Positions 43,601 to 53,790 of a stretch of 64,000 nucleotides of DNA are shown here, in pieces (the stretch's first letter is position 1; every line of letters starts with the position of its first letter). The notes below the pieces were generated by a model, which did not search any database, was not told the DNA's origin, and was given only the letters and a program-made list of their open reading frames with translations. The DNA comes from Furcasterigmium furcatum. Taxonomy: Eukaryota; Ascomycota; Sordariomycetes; Glomerellales; Plectosphaerellaceae. The position numbers were made by a program, and so were the translations under genes. Location: positions 124,001 through 188,000 of the forward strand of contig BCIA01000007.1 of assembly GCA_001599815.1 (NCBI GenBank), given 5' to 3'.

Positions 43601-46600
43601 TTATATATCGTCGGCGAGGAGATGGTTGACCTCGGCTTCGTTGAGAAGCTTTCGCTGTCCGAGTTCCTCGGGCGGAACTCCGTCGCGGACTGCGCCGAAG
43701 TCGAGAATCTGTCGAACAGGTCAGAAGGGGCTCAAGCATCAAATTGACACCACAATGGGACTTACCTCAATGTATGTTAAGGCTCCGCGCTGGACAGCGG
43801 CAACACACCGCCTGTCATTGAACTTGACCTGCCACACGCCGCTCAGGTCCGTCAGGAGGTCCTGAACGCATTCGCCGGTGCGGATATCCCACATCTTGAC
43901 CGTCTTCTCGCTGCCCGAGATGACCTTGCGGCCGTCGTGCTGGAAACAAGTGATGGCACCGGTGTGCGCGCTAAGAACGTTCCGGCATTTGCCATTTTCG
44001 GGGTCCCAGATGCGCAGCGTGCTGTCAGCAGCGGCAGACACCAGCCTCTGGTCACGGAGGTCGAGCAGACCGACCAGAAGGCTGTGGCCCTCGAGCGTAT
44101 GGAGACAAGCGCCCGTGTTCAAGTCCCAGATCTTGACGAGGGAATCCATGGACCCAGAGATGCAACGGTTGCGCTCGTGGTCAAGGACGACACTGTATAC
44201 CTTCTGCGAGTGGCCGTGCAGGACGTGGAGCGACTCTCCGGTGCTGATGCGCCACACACGCACCGTGCTGTCATAACTTCCGCTGACGAGCGTATCGCCG
44301 TGAGCCGAGATGGCGCGCACGGAATGGGTGTGACCGATCAGTGTGCGGATGAAGTAGGGGCAGTCCGCATCGTTGGCTGGCGGGCCAGTCTGGATGTACC
44401 TTCTAGAACCAGGTTCGGGTAGTCTCCAGACACGAAGCTGGCTGTCTCTGGAGCCTGTGATGATCAAAGGCTTCTGCGGCATGAAGATCGGCTTGCCCTT
44501 ACTGTTCTTACCGATCTCGGCCGGCATCAGAATCTGCAAACAGCGAACCGTGCTCGTGTGGCCGTAGAAGACTTGAGTGCAGAGACCCTTCTCGATGTCC
44601 CAGACACGGACTGAGCGGTCGGTAGACCCAGAGACGAGGGTGTTGCCTTCGTACTGCAGCGCCCAGACACCACCTTCGTGGCCCTCCAGCTTCTTTCTCA
44701 GCTTGCCAGTCTTGGTGTCGTAGACGTGGATGAGCGTATCATCGCTGCCTGTGATAATTTTGTCCTCGTCAAACTGCAAGCAGGTGATGACGTGGCGAGG
44801 GTGAGCTGCAAAGGCAACGTGCCCAGGCTTCACCTTCCCGCTGGTCCAGCTCTGTCGAATCATGTGATGGCGTCGGTAGAGAGACTTGAACAGATGCATC
44901 TTGCGCAAACTTGGAAGGTTGACGTCCGGGTCGGGGACCGCGGCGGCGGCGGCGTTGGCAGCTGTGAGAATGCCTCGCGACTTGTGCTGTTTGATGATCT
45001 GCGTCTGAGCGGCCTCGGCCCGGGAGGCTTCTTGAACACTGGCCCTGCGCTTTGTCCTATCAGCACCGCCGATGTTCATGCCTCTCTTCCTCTTCGCGCT
45101 ACGCAGTTTGGCAAGCGGGTCCGGCTTCAACTGAACCTTGACGGCCTCGCCGTCTGTCGAAGTCAGGCGGTTCAGCTGGCTCAAGTCGGTCTCTGCCGAC
45201 AGAGGACCGACAGGATCCTGCCAGCCCCAACCCTGTGCGATGGCCTTCTCAAGCTCGCCTGGAGGAAGAGAGTACCCATCGCGGTCGAACAACTCTTTCC
45301 AGCCCGTCTCGTTGCTGTCGATGACGTGTCGCCAGTGCTTCGAAACCTGGGCGGCCCGGCAGAGGTCGCGGAAGTCGAGGTACGAAAGGACGTTGAGCTG
45401 GAGCTCCGGGGGAAGTTGCTTGAGAAAGTCGCACTTGAGAACTGGTGTAACGGTGTCGGCCACGAGCCTCAGTGTCTTGCGCGAGCAGCGGCGAAGCAGG
45501 TTGTACATCATGAAGCTCTTCATCTCGTTGGGCATGGTATCGAAGGTCTCGATCATAGACCTGACGTCCATCATCGTGGCGTGTGGATCCATGGCCGCCA
45601 GTGCCATTTGACTGCCGTCAGCCATGGAAGCACACTCCGAGTCGTCAGCAAGCTCGTCCGCGGTCTGAGAGTCGTGGTACCATGCTCGTTCACGCCCGTC
45701 GTCAGCTACCGTGAGGGAAGTGCTTTCGTCGACTGGCTCCGAGTCTTGGGGAGGCTGCTGGGCAGCCAGGGTGGGCGAGAGCCTTGGACTGGGCAAGCTG
45801 GCGTCCTGCGCGGCGACCGTGTCCAGCGGCTGAATGATTCCCGCAGCTCGAATTGATTGTTGCAGAGACTCGTCTGCGTCAGCGAACGGTTCCACGTCAG
45901 CATCGGTGATGGGTGGCGTCGCCACATTGCTGCTAAAGACTGTGTGCGAGTCGCTGCCGGCGGGGCTGCTCTCATCATGGGGCTGCGACGTATGAGATGC
46001 GTGATGCTCTGGTGTGCGGCTAAGCCTTTCCAGATGGAGGGGCCGAGGGCGCGAGATGCGTTCGGTAGTGCCCTGGAGAACCTCGGACGTGTCTGGCGTC
46101 GCCAAGAAGCCCGTGGCCCGAGAGCTTCGCTGGGGCTCCCGGGAACTGCGGTTCGTGCGCTTGAACAGCTTGAGGGCGGTCTTGTCTGAAGCGGGCAGAG
46201 GGTAACCGGCCATGCGGTCATGTTCGGACTGCCTGAGCATGCTGGGGCCTGGGCTCTGGTCGATGAGAGCGTCGTGACGTCTTGATCTTCGCGGGTACGG
46301 ATTTGAGGGCGATGCTAAAACGCGCTGGATGGAATCCTGGGAAGACTCTTCCTCCTTCACGGACTTTGACGCGAGAAGAGGAGCCTTGCCGGAGCGCTGT
46401 GGACGAGCAAAGTCAGCGAAAGGATTGAGGATGGATGTGGAAGAGGAGATGCGCACCTTTTGATCGACAGATCCATCGTCAGTTGAGAAACTTCCGTCGG
46501 CATCGCCATTTCCAATAGGAATAGTATAGGAGAACGATACGAGCTCGGGAGGCAGCGGGGTGTTGGCAAGAGGATATTCCTTTCCGTCAAGGGAGCTGAG

Positions 46601-46822
46601 GGGGCGCGCCTCCCTGACGGTCACGGGAGGAAATGTCCGCTTGGTGGTGGTTGTCGTCGTGACGGTCTTGGTCTCGATGCACTCGGACAACTCGAGGCGA
46701 AGGTGGGCGAGGTCGCGTCCGTTGCCAGGGTTATGTTCATCATAGGTAACGGAAACCGTCTGGCTGGATCGCGGGCGGACGTCCATGGTGGTCGTGTGTT
46801 GAGGACCGGGAGATGGAGTCAT
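43601..46822 (-). CDS. CDC4: Cdc4/Pop1-type F-box and WD40 repeat protein
   Basis: Substrate-recognition subunit of an SCF ubiquitin ligase; Cdc4-type proteins bind phosphodegrons of cell-cycle and metabolic regulators. The main exon runs 46822-43766 and a last exon 43708-43601 adds 35 residues (ILDFGAVRDGVPPEELG...), restoring the conserved Cdc4 C-terminus that a read-through of the GTAAGT intron (43709-43765) would lose. A second likely intron (46397-46456, GTGCGC...CACAG with GCTGACTT, 60 nt) is a multiple of three; protein length is 1034 aa if spliced, 1054 if not. A long Ser/Pro-rich N-terminus leads to an F-box near residues 450-490 (LKQLPPELQLNVLSYLDFRD), then about eight WD40 units (for example VSGSTDRSVRVWDIEKG, ISGSMDSLVKIWDLNTG). 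Whether it is the Cdc4 orthologue or a paralogue needs a tree. Confidence 0.85.
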
Positions 46823-48159
46823 GATGATGGTTTGGTAGGTTCGGGCGTGCGGGAGTGTCGTCAGAGGCTACTCCGGAACCTGCTTGTCGGAAGAGGCCAG
46901 CGTCGAAACGAGCGAAGGCGGGCGAGGCGTCTGTGGCGAAGACGAGGCTGCTCCCTGAAGGCAGGGCTGAGGACGGAACACGCTGAGGCAAACAGTTGGT
47001 GAATACGCCCAGGTTCCAACTGAGGGCAACGTTTGGGGATACAAGCGGCCGCTGCGGTTGATATCTCAGCGAGACGGCGATCTCGTGGGCTCGGGCACGG
47101 GTCGAATGTTGGGGAGGCAGTGGAAGTTCCGAGGCTGAAGTTGTCGACCGGGCGCCGTGTGCTCAGGGTTGGGCACTTCCCGAAGAGAGCCTTGCAAACC
47201 CAGATCCCCCTTTTGAGTGGTACTCGTCCTGTGAGGTCGTATCGTTCGGGTGTGATGGTAGGGGGCCGGCCTGTCGAGTCGAGTCGCCGAGGGTTTGGTG
47301 GTTGAAGGGGAAAGAGTCGAGGTTGGTCAAGGGCCCAGCGGTGGAGTGAGTGCCCCCGTGTCACTGCCGTTGTCTTGTTTGATCCACGCACGGTGGGGGA
47401 AGGGCAGCCACCAAAGGAAAGTCCGCCGGGAGGGGCGGGGCCTCGCACTGTATAGCCTTCGGTTCCTTGGTTCCTTGACGCGTGAGGAGTGTGACGCCGC
47501 ACAGTAAGGCTCAGGAGCGGTGCACGGGCTTCCTTGGCAGGCCTCTTTTGTCATCCGGCTCGATGGCCCACTGAGCAGGCACGCAAATGCGGGGCGGGCG
47601 GCCGTCGCGCTTGCCCCTGCCGACTTTTTTTTTCGGCTCCAAGAGCGTCCGTGCCAACAAAGATGTGCTTTCCCTGCGACTCGCAGTGGCGAGATACTTC
47701 AGCCTCGGCCGGCGGGTTTGCTGCCAAGCCGTTTTCACCTCACCTCAGACAACGGAGGTGCAGCTGAGGCAGTCTCCAGGGCTGGCCAGGAGCATCATGC
47801 CGCCCGAGCTGGAAGCACTTGCTGGGTGCATGGGCTCTTCCTCTTGACCACGATCAGCCATCTCGAGTCGGGAGAAAAAGACGATGTCCCACATGAAAGC
47901 TGTTGTCAGCCAGCTGTGCAACGTCGCCAGCCTCTTCGTATCTGATCCAGTTACAGGCCGGACAGTCAACCGTCGTCTTCAAGCTGCAAAGAGACCTCTG
48001 CTGGGTGTGATTGGTTTCATTTTGTCTATATGCCAGATTCTGCCACCAGAGGCTCACTCATGGAGGGCCGTCTCGCGTCAGCTGTCATCATTCATTGATC
48101 ATCATGTCATGTTCCGGCCGTAAACCTCGAAAGCCATGCATGCAGAAAACATTCCCTCC
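46823..48159. other. Intergenic region upstream of Cdc4-type gene
   Basis: About 1.3 kb between the 5' end of the Cdc4-type gene and the 3' end of the modin-like gene, both on the minus strand. It should hold a long promoter and leader for the former. A T9 run occurs near 47626. Open frames in it are short and unrecognised. Confidence 0.45.
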
Positions 48160-50387
48160 TCAAGCAATGTATACCCTCAGGCGGCTCCCATGCAGCTCCG
48201 CCTTGGGGATCTGGACGTCCTTCTTGTTGAAGTCGTGCAACATGAGCCAAATAATCATGCGAAACACCAGAGTGCACCATATATCCTCCGTGGACGCGGG
48301 CTGTCCCAGCTCTGAGATGGAGTCCTCTCCCGATGACGTGTCGCTGGATCCGGCCTCGGCGTCGGACTCATCCTCCCCTTCATCGTTGTCGTCGTCCTCC
48401 TCCACCTCGAGTGCCTGTGCCGTGGCCGTCTTCATTGTCGAAGACCTCTTCATGCCGCCCATCGGGGGCCCTTCGCTGTGGTACACCGCCGAGATAGACG
48501 CACGACGCCGCTTCGCTGTCTCCTGAGTGCTCTTGACGACCTTTGCGCGGATCACCCGGAAATAGACCTGCATGAGCTTCCCCTGCTTCTCCTCGGGGGT
48601 CGCCGAGTCGATGTCCTCGAAGCGGGGGACCCTGTCGGGCGCCGCCCAGGTCTGTTCGGCGTTCGAGGACCTGTTGGCCTCAGGCGTTACCCTTGAACGA
48701 GAGGGCTGGTTGAGCCCCGACAAGACCTCCTGAATGTGGCTGCGCAGGACGTCCTGAACCTGTGTGCGTCGTGCCTGCTGCTCGGGGGTCTCGGGTGCAG
48801 CATCGGGGTTGTCCTCCGAGATTGGCTTTGGGATCTTACGTGACAGGTCTGCAGAGTACTGCGTTGCCTCACGCGAGGGCAGGGGGGGTCTCTCGGCTGG
48901 CACAGCGCCAGTCAAGATGACGTCGGTGATCCCGAGAGCGTCGTGGAGAGTATTGAGGAGAACGAAACTCGGCAAACCGGCGTCCTCCTCCTCGTTAATG
49001 CGGTCCAAAATCCGTTTGCCCTGGCGGCCGAGTGACCGTATAATCGGCGATTTACGGTTTTCCAAGACGCCCCGAGCGCTCATCTGCTCGAGATATCCCA
49101 CCAGGATCTCGCGGAGGGAGAAGTTTTTGTTGTTCCAAGTGTACATGGTAGGATTTGGCAGGTATCGAAATCCGCTATTCTCGATATGGAACGTCTTGGA
49201 CAGCATGCCGATGATTTCGAAGACCACTGCAAAGGTCAGCTCGGGGGCCCGGGGACGACGAGGGAGCCAACAGTGAACTTACGAGGGAAGAGATGGGTCG
49301 TCCTCTTCGTGTTGTTGTCATCTCTTGCGAAGTAGTTGACGGCATTGGTGTTGCAGCCGATGAGGACAAGCGACTCCGCAATCTCGGACCTGCTGGCGAA
49401 ATGCAGCATACTGATGTCTTGTCGATCGCTACCGGTGAGACGCCGGTCGTCCCGCCTCGTGGGCCGACTATACACAGTCGAAACCTTGCCGAAGGCGAGG
49501 TCCTTGATGTGCTCTGAGGGGATGATGCGATTCTCCTCAAAGCGGCTGCTACGTGCCACCTGGAACGAGAACATGACACCCAAGTCGCTGACCTTCTCGC
49601 CAGAGACGACGAATCCGTTTCCCTCGGCGCGGTATCGGTCGCTGGTGCGGTCGAACTTGACCCAGTAGACGCCGAGCAGGGCTAGGAGCTCGATCAAGTG
49701 GCACCACGTGGTCGTGGCGTAAGGCTTCTTGATGCCGGCGGGCATGGTGTCGTAGCTCTTCTTCTTCTTCTGCATGGCGACCACGATGGTCTGCTTCCCG
49801 TAGACGTCCTGTTTCTCCTCCTCCGTGAGCAGCGAGGCGCCCTTCTTGGGCGGGAATTTGGTGAACCAGCCATCCTGCCATTCCTTGGATCGAGTCTCCA
49901 TGTTCTGAATTGTCTTGAGCAGCGTGACCCACGTGGCAAGGTCATTGTCTGCCGTGTGGATGGCATCGATCTCTTTCTGCTTCCTGGCTTCGGCCTCCGC
50001 TTTCAGCGCTCTCCGACTTTGTCTGCCCTTCCTGGCATCGGTGTCGTTCTGGGAGTCTTCCTCCTCTTGTGTCCAGCTCTCTTCTCTACTTTCCTCGTCG
50101 CCCTGAAGCTTGACGACCGGACTGCCATGAACAGGGCCGTAGCCAGCGTAATCGGGCCGACAGAGGAAGATGACGGGTGATTCGTACTGGACTTCGAAGC
50201 GGAAGTCCTTGGGTTTCAGTTTCCGCAGTCGAGTGTTGGACCATCCCCCCATCACCTTTTTGTCGCAGTTGTTGTAGCCGCTGGCAGAGGCAAAGTACTG
50301 CTGCGTCACACCCAGAGCCGCGGCGATCAGAGCAATGAGAGAAACTCCAAGGGCGGAGTACGCAGCAGGGAGCTCCTCGTTCCCCAT
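48160..50387 (-). CDS. Modin-like fungal membrane protein
   Basis: Two exons, 50387-49283 and 49226-48160, joined by an intron 49227-49282 (GTAAGT...TTGCAG), giving 723 aa. The N-terminus has one clear membrane segment (YSALGVSLIALIAAALGV, about residues 10-28) followed by YFASASGYNNCDKKVMGGW and a conserved VQYESPVIFLCRP block. A charged, Lys/Glu-rich loop follows, then WCHLIELLALLGVYWV and a region with LHFASRSEIAESLVLIGCNTNAVNYFARDD. The C-terminal third is low-complexity, with a Glu/Asp-rich stretch and a final hydrophobic WCTLVFRMIIWLMLHDF. I recognise this as the uncharacterised family annotated 'related to modin' or integral membrane protein in ascomycetes. No enzymatic motif is seen. 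It is divergent from the siderophore transporter. Confidence 0.75.
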
Positions 50388-51057
50388 GGCGGCGACGGGG
50401 AGGCAATCGAATGGTCTGGGCCGATATTAGGGTCGCTCGGGTACTGTCGCAGTCTTTATCGGTCGGTTGGTGCAGAGGGTCGGGGGTTCGTCTGCGAGAT
50501 GAGGAGGGTGTCGTCGGTCGAGAAGTCGAATAGGTTCCCTCGCCTGACCACAGCCTCGAGGACGCGTACGATTAGGCGCACTTTGGCTTGGTCCGCTGGG
50601 GGCCGTTCTGTCCAGCTGAGCGGTCGAGCTGCAGCACGAGGCTGTGACCGTCGCCAGTGCTGAACATAATGGCGGAGGCGAGCACAGCCGACGCCCGATC
50701 CCTGTCCGTGCAGGGTGCAGGGTCGCTGATAGGTGGTGCCATGGCTGGGGTTTGCTTCCAGCTGTCGTGCGAGTTCGATCGTAAGCCGTTGCAGGAGGAC
50801 CGGCCGATGATCGATCGGCGTGTCATACAATAGAAAATTGCATTGTGGTTCGGTCGATCGTGGTATGGTCGTGGTCGTAGGAGACAATTGGACTCTAGAA
50901 CAACATGAGTGCTTGATTTTGTGTCCGGATGAACCCGAGCACGGGCGGAGCGATGCTGGTGGAAGTGTGGTGGACACGGCCCGTCCCTTCGGCTCTGGGC
51001 GTTGAGGCCTCTCACTGGCCCCCTGAAAGCCTAACAACCGGGCACCGATTAGGGGCA

Positions 51058-51250
51058 CCTCAATTAAGTATTACTACCTAAGCGGTCTAGCTCTTACTTA
51101 GGTATGATATTAGTATATCTTGAATACCATGTTAAGGGTTTAATCCTTATAAAGCTTAATTATGGCTAAATTTTTATATACTCTTTTTTATTTAGTTAAT
51201 AAGAGCCTACTTTATACTCTAAAAATTAATGAGTCCTATCTTATCTCTCC
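51058..51250. repeat. AT-rich, TpA-dense island (possible RIP-mutated repeat relic)
   Basis: About 190 bp that is overwhelmingly A/T, rich in TA dinucleotides and almost devoid of CpG, in contrast to the GC-rich window around it. It contains a perfect 8-bp inverted repeat, TACCTAAG at 51075-51082 and CTTAGGTA at 51097-51104, with a 14-base spacer. This composition is what repeat-induced point mutation leaves in transposon remnants, but a simple AT-rich promoter segment is possible. Confidence 0.5.
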
Positions 51251-51337
51251 TCGTCCAGACAGTTCTGATTCGGACCTCGCTTATACAACCCCCACTTCAT
51301 CAACGCTGACGATGGAGTCTCCAAAGTTATCGAGATG

Positions 51338-51346
51338 ATCAGATAA
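51338..51346 (+). promoter_or_regulatory. SreA/URBS1-type iron-repressor GATA site (ATCAGATAA)
   Basis: An exact match to ATCWGATAA, the element bound by fungal iron-responsive GATA repressors, 189 nt upstream of the transporter start codon. Additional GATA cores lie nearby on the other strand (a GATAAGATAG pair at 51237-51246 and a reversed GATAA near 51327). The match plus the downstream gene family supports iron repression; binding itself is inferred. Confidence 0.65.
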
Positions 51347-51534
51347 GATCCCCGCTCCGTAACGTCGGCAGATTCTCGCTCACGCCAAGCCCGCAAGCTC
51401 TGCTTCGGCTGGGTGCTCGGGCTTTGCTCCGAGGAGTTTGAAAATCCGAGAGGGGACGGCGTAACATTCGAGGTGGCCCTAGTTTTCTTCGGCGCTTTCT
51501 CCTCTCATGCACAAGTTGCAACGGTTCTCACAAA

Positions 51535-53680
51535 ATGACTTCACCTAATGTCGACGAGATCAACATTGCGCACAGCGCCCAGCAACAGAATGCCGTCGAT
51601 GAGAAGACGATGGCGGAAGCTGCGGACAACGCGAACTCACCCATGTCCCGGCAGACCAAGCAGCCGGCCACTCCCGGCGGTCTCTCGACTCAGGGAATTC
51701 GCAAGATCTGGACCAAGGGGCCGCTCATAGGCGCCTTTTGCGGGTGAGCCTTTCTTGCACAAGCAGGGGATTCGCCATCATTGACTTCTCAGCCTCTTCA
51801 TCATGAATTTCAGCATGGTCTTCGCAGCGTCTTCGGCCAGCGTCTATGATCCTTACGCGACAAGTCACTTCCAGGGCCATTCCCTCATCACCACCGCCAA
51901 CGTTATTCACGGCATTGTTCGCGTCGTTGGGTACCCGTTGTTGGCCAAGGTGGCCGACGTAAGAATCCAATGCCGGAGGACTCCAGGCACGAGGACTGAC
52001 GTTCTGTCGTGTAGCACATTGGACGCCCTCAAGGCTTTGCCGGAGCTGTCACCAGCATGGCCCTCGCCAACGTTCTGTATGCCGCATGCCACAACGTCGA
52101 GACATACTTGGTCAGTCTCAGTCCTGGATATCGATTATTGGAGTGTGTATGACTCTTCTGATACTGTATTAGGCCGGCGGCATCTTCGAGGCCTTCGGCG
52201 ATGTCTGGTGGACTATCACGGAGCAGATCTTTATCGCCGACGTGACCTCCCTTGTTAACAGAGGCATCCTTTTCACCCTTCCTGAGTCACTCGCCGCCCT
52301 CCCGACCATTTTCGCTGGTAGCTATCTCGGCGAGCACATGCTGCTGAATTCTTCTTGGCGCTGGGGCTACGGGATGTGGGCGGCTATTATGCCCTTCTGC
52401 GGCATACCGACCATCGTCATCATGCTCTGGATGCAACGCCGCGGCCGCAAGCAGGGTCTTGTCTACAAGCGAGTCCCCCTTCGCGCATCTGCAGGTGTTC
52501 CCGCCGGCGCCTCTTGGAGCAAGCAGATGTACCAGGTCGTATGGGTCCACCTCGACATCTTGGGTGCACTGCTGCTGCTCGCCGGACTGTCGATGACGCT
52601 GCTGCCCATCTCGATCACAGGGCGCAGGAACACCGAGCTGTGGGCTGAGCCGTCGTCCATTGCACTGATTGTTGTGGGCGTGTCTACCTTTATTGCGTTC
52701 CTGATCTGGGATGGCAAATTCGCCACGAACCCGATCATACCGCTGCACATGCTCAGGAACCGGAACGTCGTGCTGGCGTGTGTCGCCGTCAGCCTGATTG
52801 CTATTTCTGATGTCGTGTACCGCGCGTTCGCTCCGAGCTTCTTGCAGGTGGCTGGCGGGTTCTCACCGGGCCATGCTGTACGCATTGAGTATGTCTGATC
52901 AACGCACTGGACCCCGAATCGTGGACCGCAAGACTGACAATGACCTAGTAACGCCAGGAGGGTGGCCCTCAACATGAGTGGACTGGTCGTCGGAGTCATC
53001 ATCCGCTTCGTCAAGCAGACCAAGCCATTCATTCTTCTCGGCTGCGTCACCATCGTCCTGGCCAATGGACTCCCGATATACTTCGCCAATATGCACGGCG
53101 TCCGCGTCGCCAGCGAGGCGTCCCTCACTACCGCCTTCGTCCTTCTCGGCGTCGGCCGCGGTCTGGCTCGCATCCCGCTCCAGCTTGCCCTCCAGGCTGC
53201 CGTTCACGACCACGAGATCGGCGTCGCTACTGGTCTCTTCCTCGCGAGCTCCTCGCTTGGACCGTCCATTGGGAACAGGTGGGTCTGCTTCAGTTCCGCG
53301 CATTCCAGTGACGCTCCATACTGACCGGCTCTAGCATATCCGGGGCGATCTGGAACACCGTTCTGCCCCGGCGCCTCGCTGATAATCTCCCCGACGAGGG
53401 CAAGCAGAATGCCACAGCCATCTTCCGGTCCATTGTCGTCGCTCAGTCGTTTGAATGGGGCACTCCGATGAGGGAGGCCGTCAACGCGAGCTACCGCCAG
53501 ACGCAGCAGACTCTCGCCATTGCCTCCGTTGCCATCTCGGCGCCACTCTTGATCATCATGTTCTTTACGCGTAACGTCAAGCTGGCTGCCGAGGATGAGA
53601 GGAGGGCGGAGGAGGAGGAGGACATGCTCGCGGCGGAGCAACAGGGAAAAGAGACAACTCCGACTAACAAATCAGCCTAG
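51535..53680 (+). CDS. MFS siderophore-iron transporter (Sit/Mir family)
   Basis: Plasma-membrane proton symporter expected to import ferric siderophores. Six exons: 51535-51743, 51793-51958, 52015-52110, 52173-52888, 52949-53278 and 53335-53680, giving 620 aa; every junction keeps phase. The N-terminal tail of about 65 residues is hydrophilic. Family blocks are visible: SMVFAASSASVYDPYATSHF in the first membrane segment, VWWTITEQIFIADVTSLVNRG, PTIFAGSYLGEHML, the RIDNARRV segment rebuilt across intron 4, LLGVGRGLARIPLQLALQAAV, HEIGVATGLFLASSSLGPSIGN and SISGAIWNTVLPRRL. The C-terminal tail is acidic and Lys/Glu-rich. It is preceded by an exact ATCWGATAA site. The substrate siderophore cannot be read from sequence. 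It converges on the secreted GH78 gene with 110 bp between stops. Confidence 0.92.
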
Positions 53681-53790
53681 GTCTTGTTCTGTTCGCGGGG
53701 GGCACAAATTCTGCACGAGGTCAAGAAGCACGAGCAGAAGGCTAGAAGTCGTTGCCATCACCGGCTCCTCTGTAAATGGCTCCTGTTTGA

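Larger units (their letters stand above)
50388..51534. promoter_or_regulatory. Divergent promoter region with AT-rich island
   Basis: About 1.15 kb between the modin-like gene and the siderophore transporter. The left half is ordinary GC-rich sequence, the middle (51058-51250) is sharply AT-rich, and the right part carries the GATA sites described separately. No gene is supported here. Confidence 0.6.

Noticed and set aside
47884..48123. Plus-strand 79-codon open frame with a hydrophobic segment
   Set aside because: No splice partners, no recognised family and located in a probable 3' untranslated or promoter region; not enough to call a gene.
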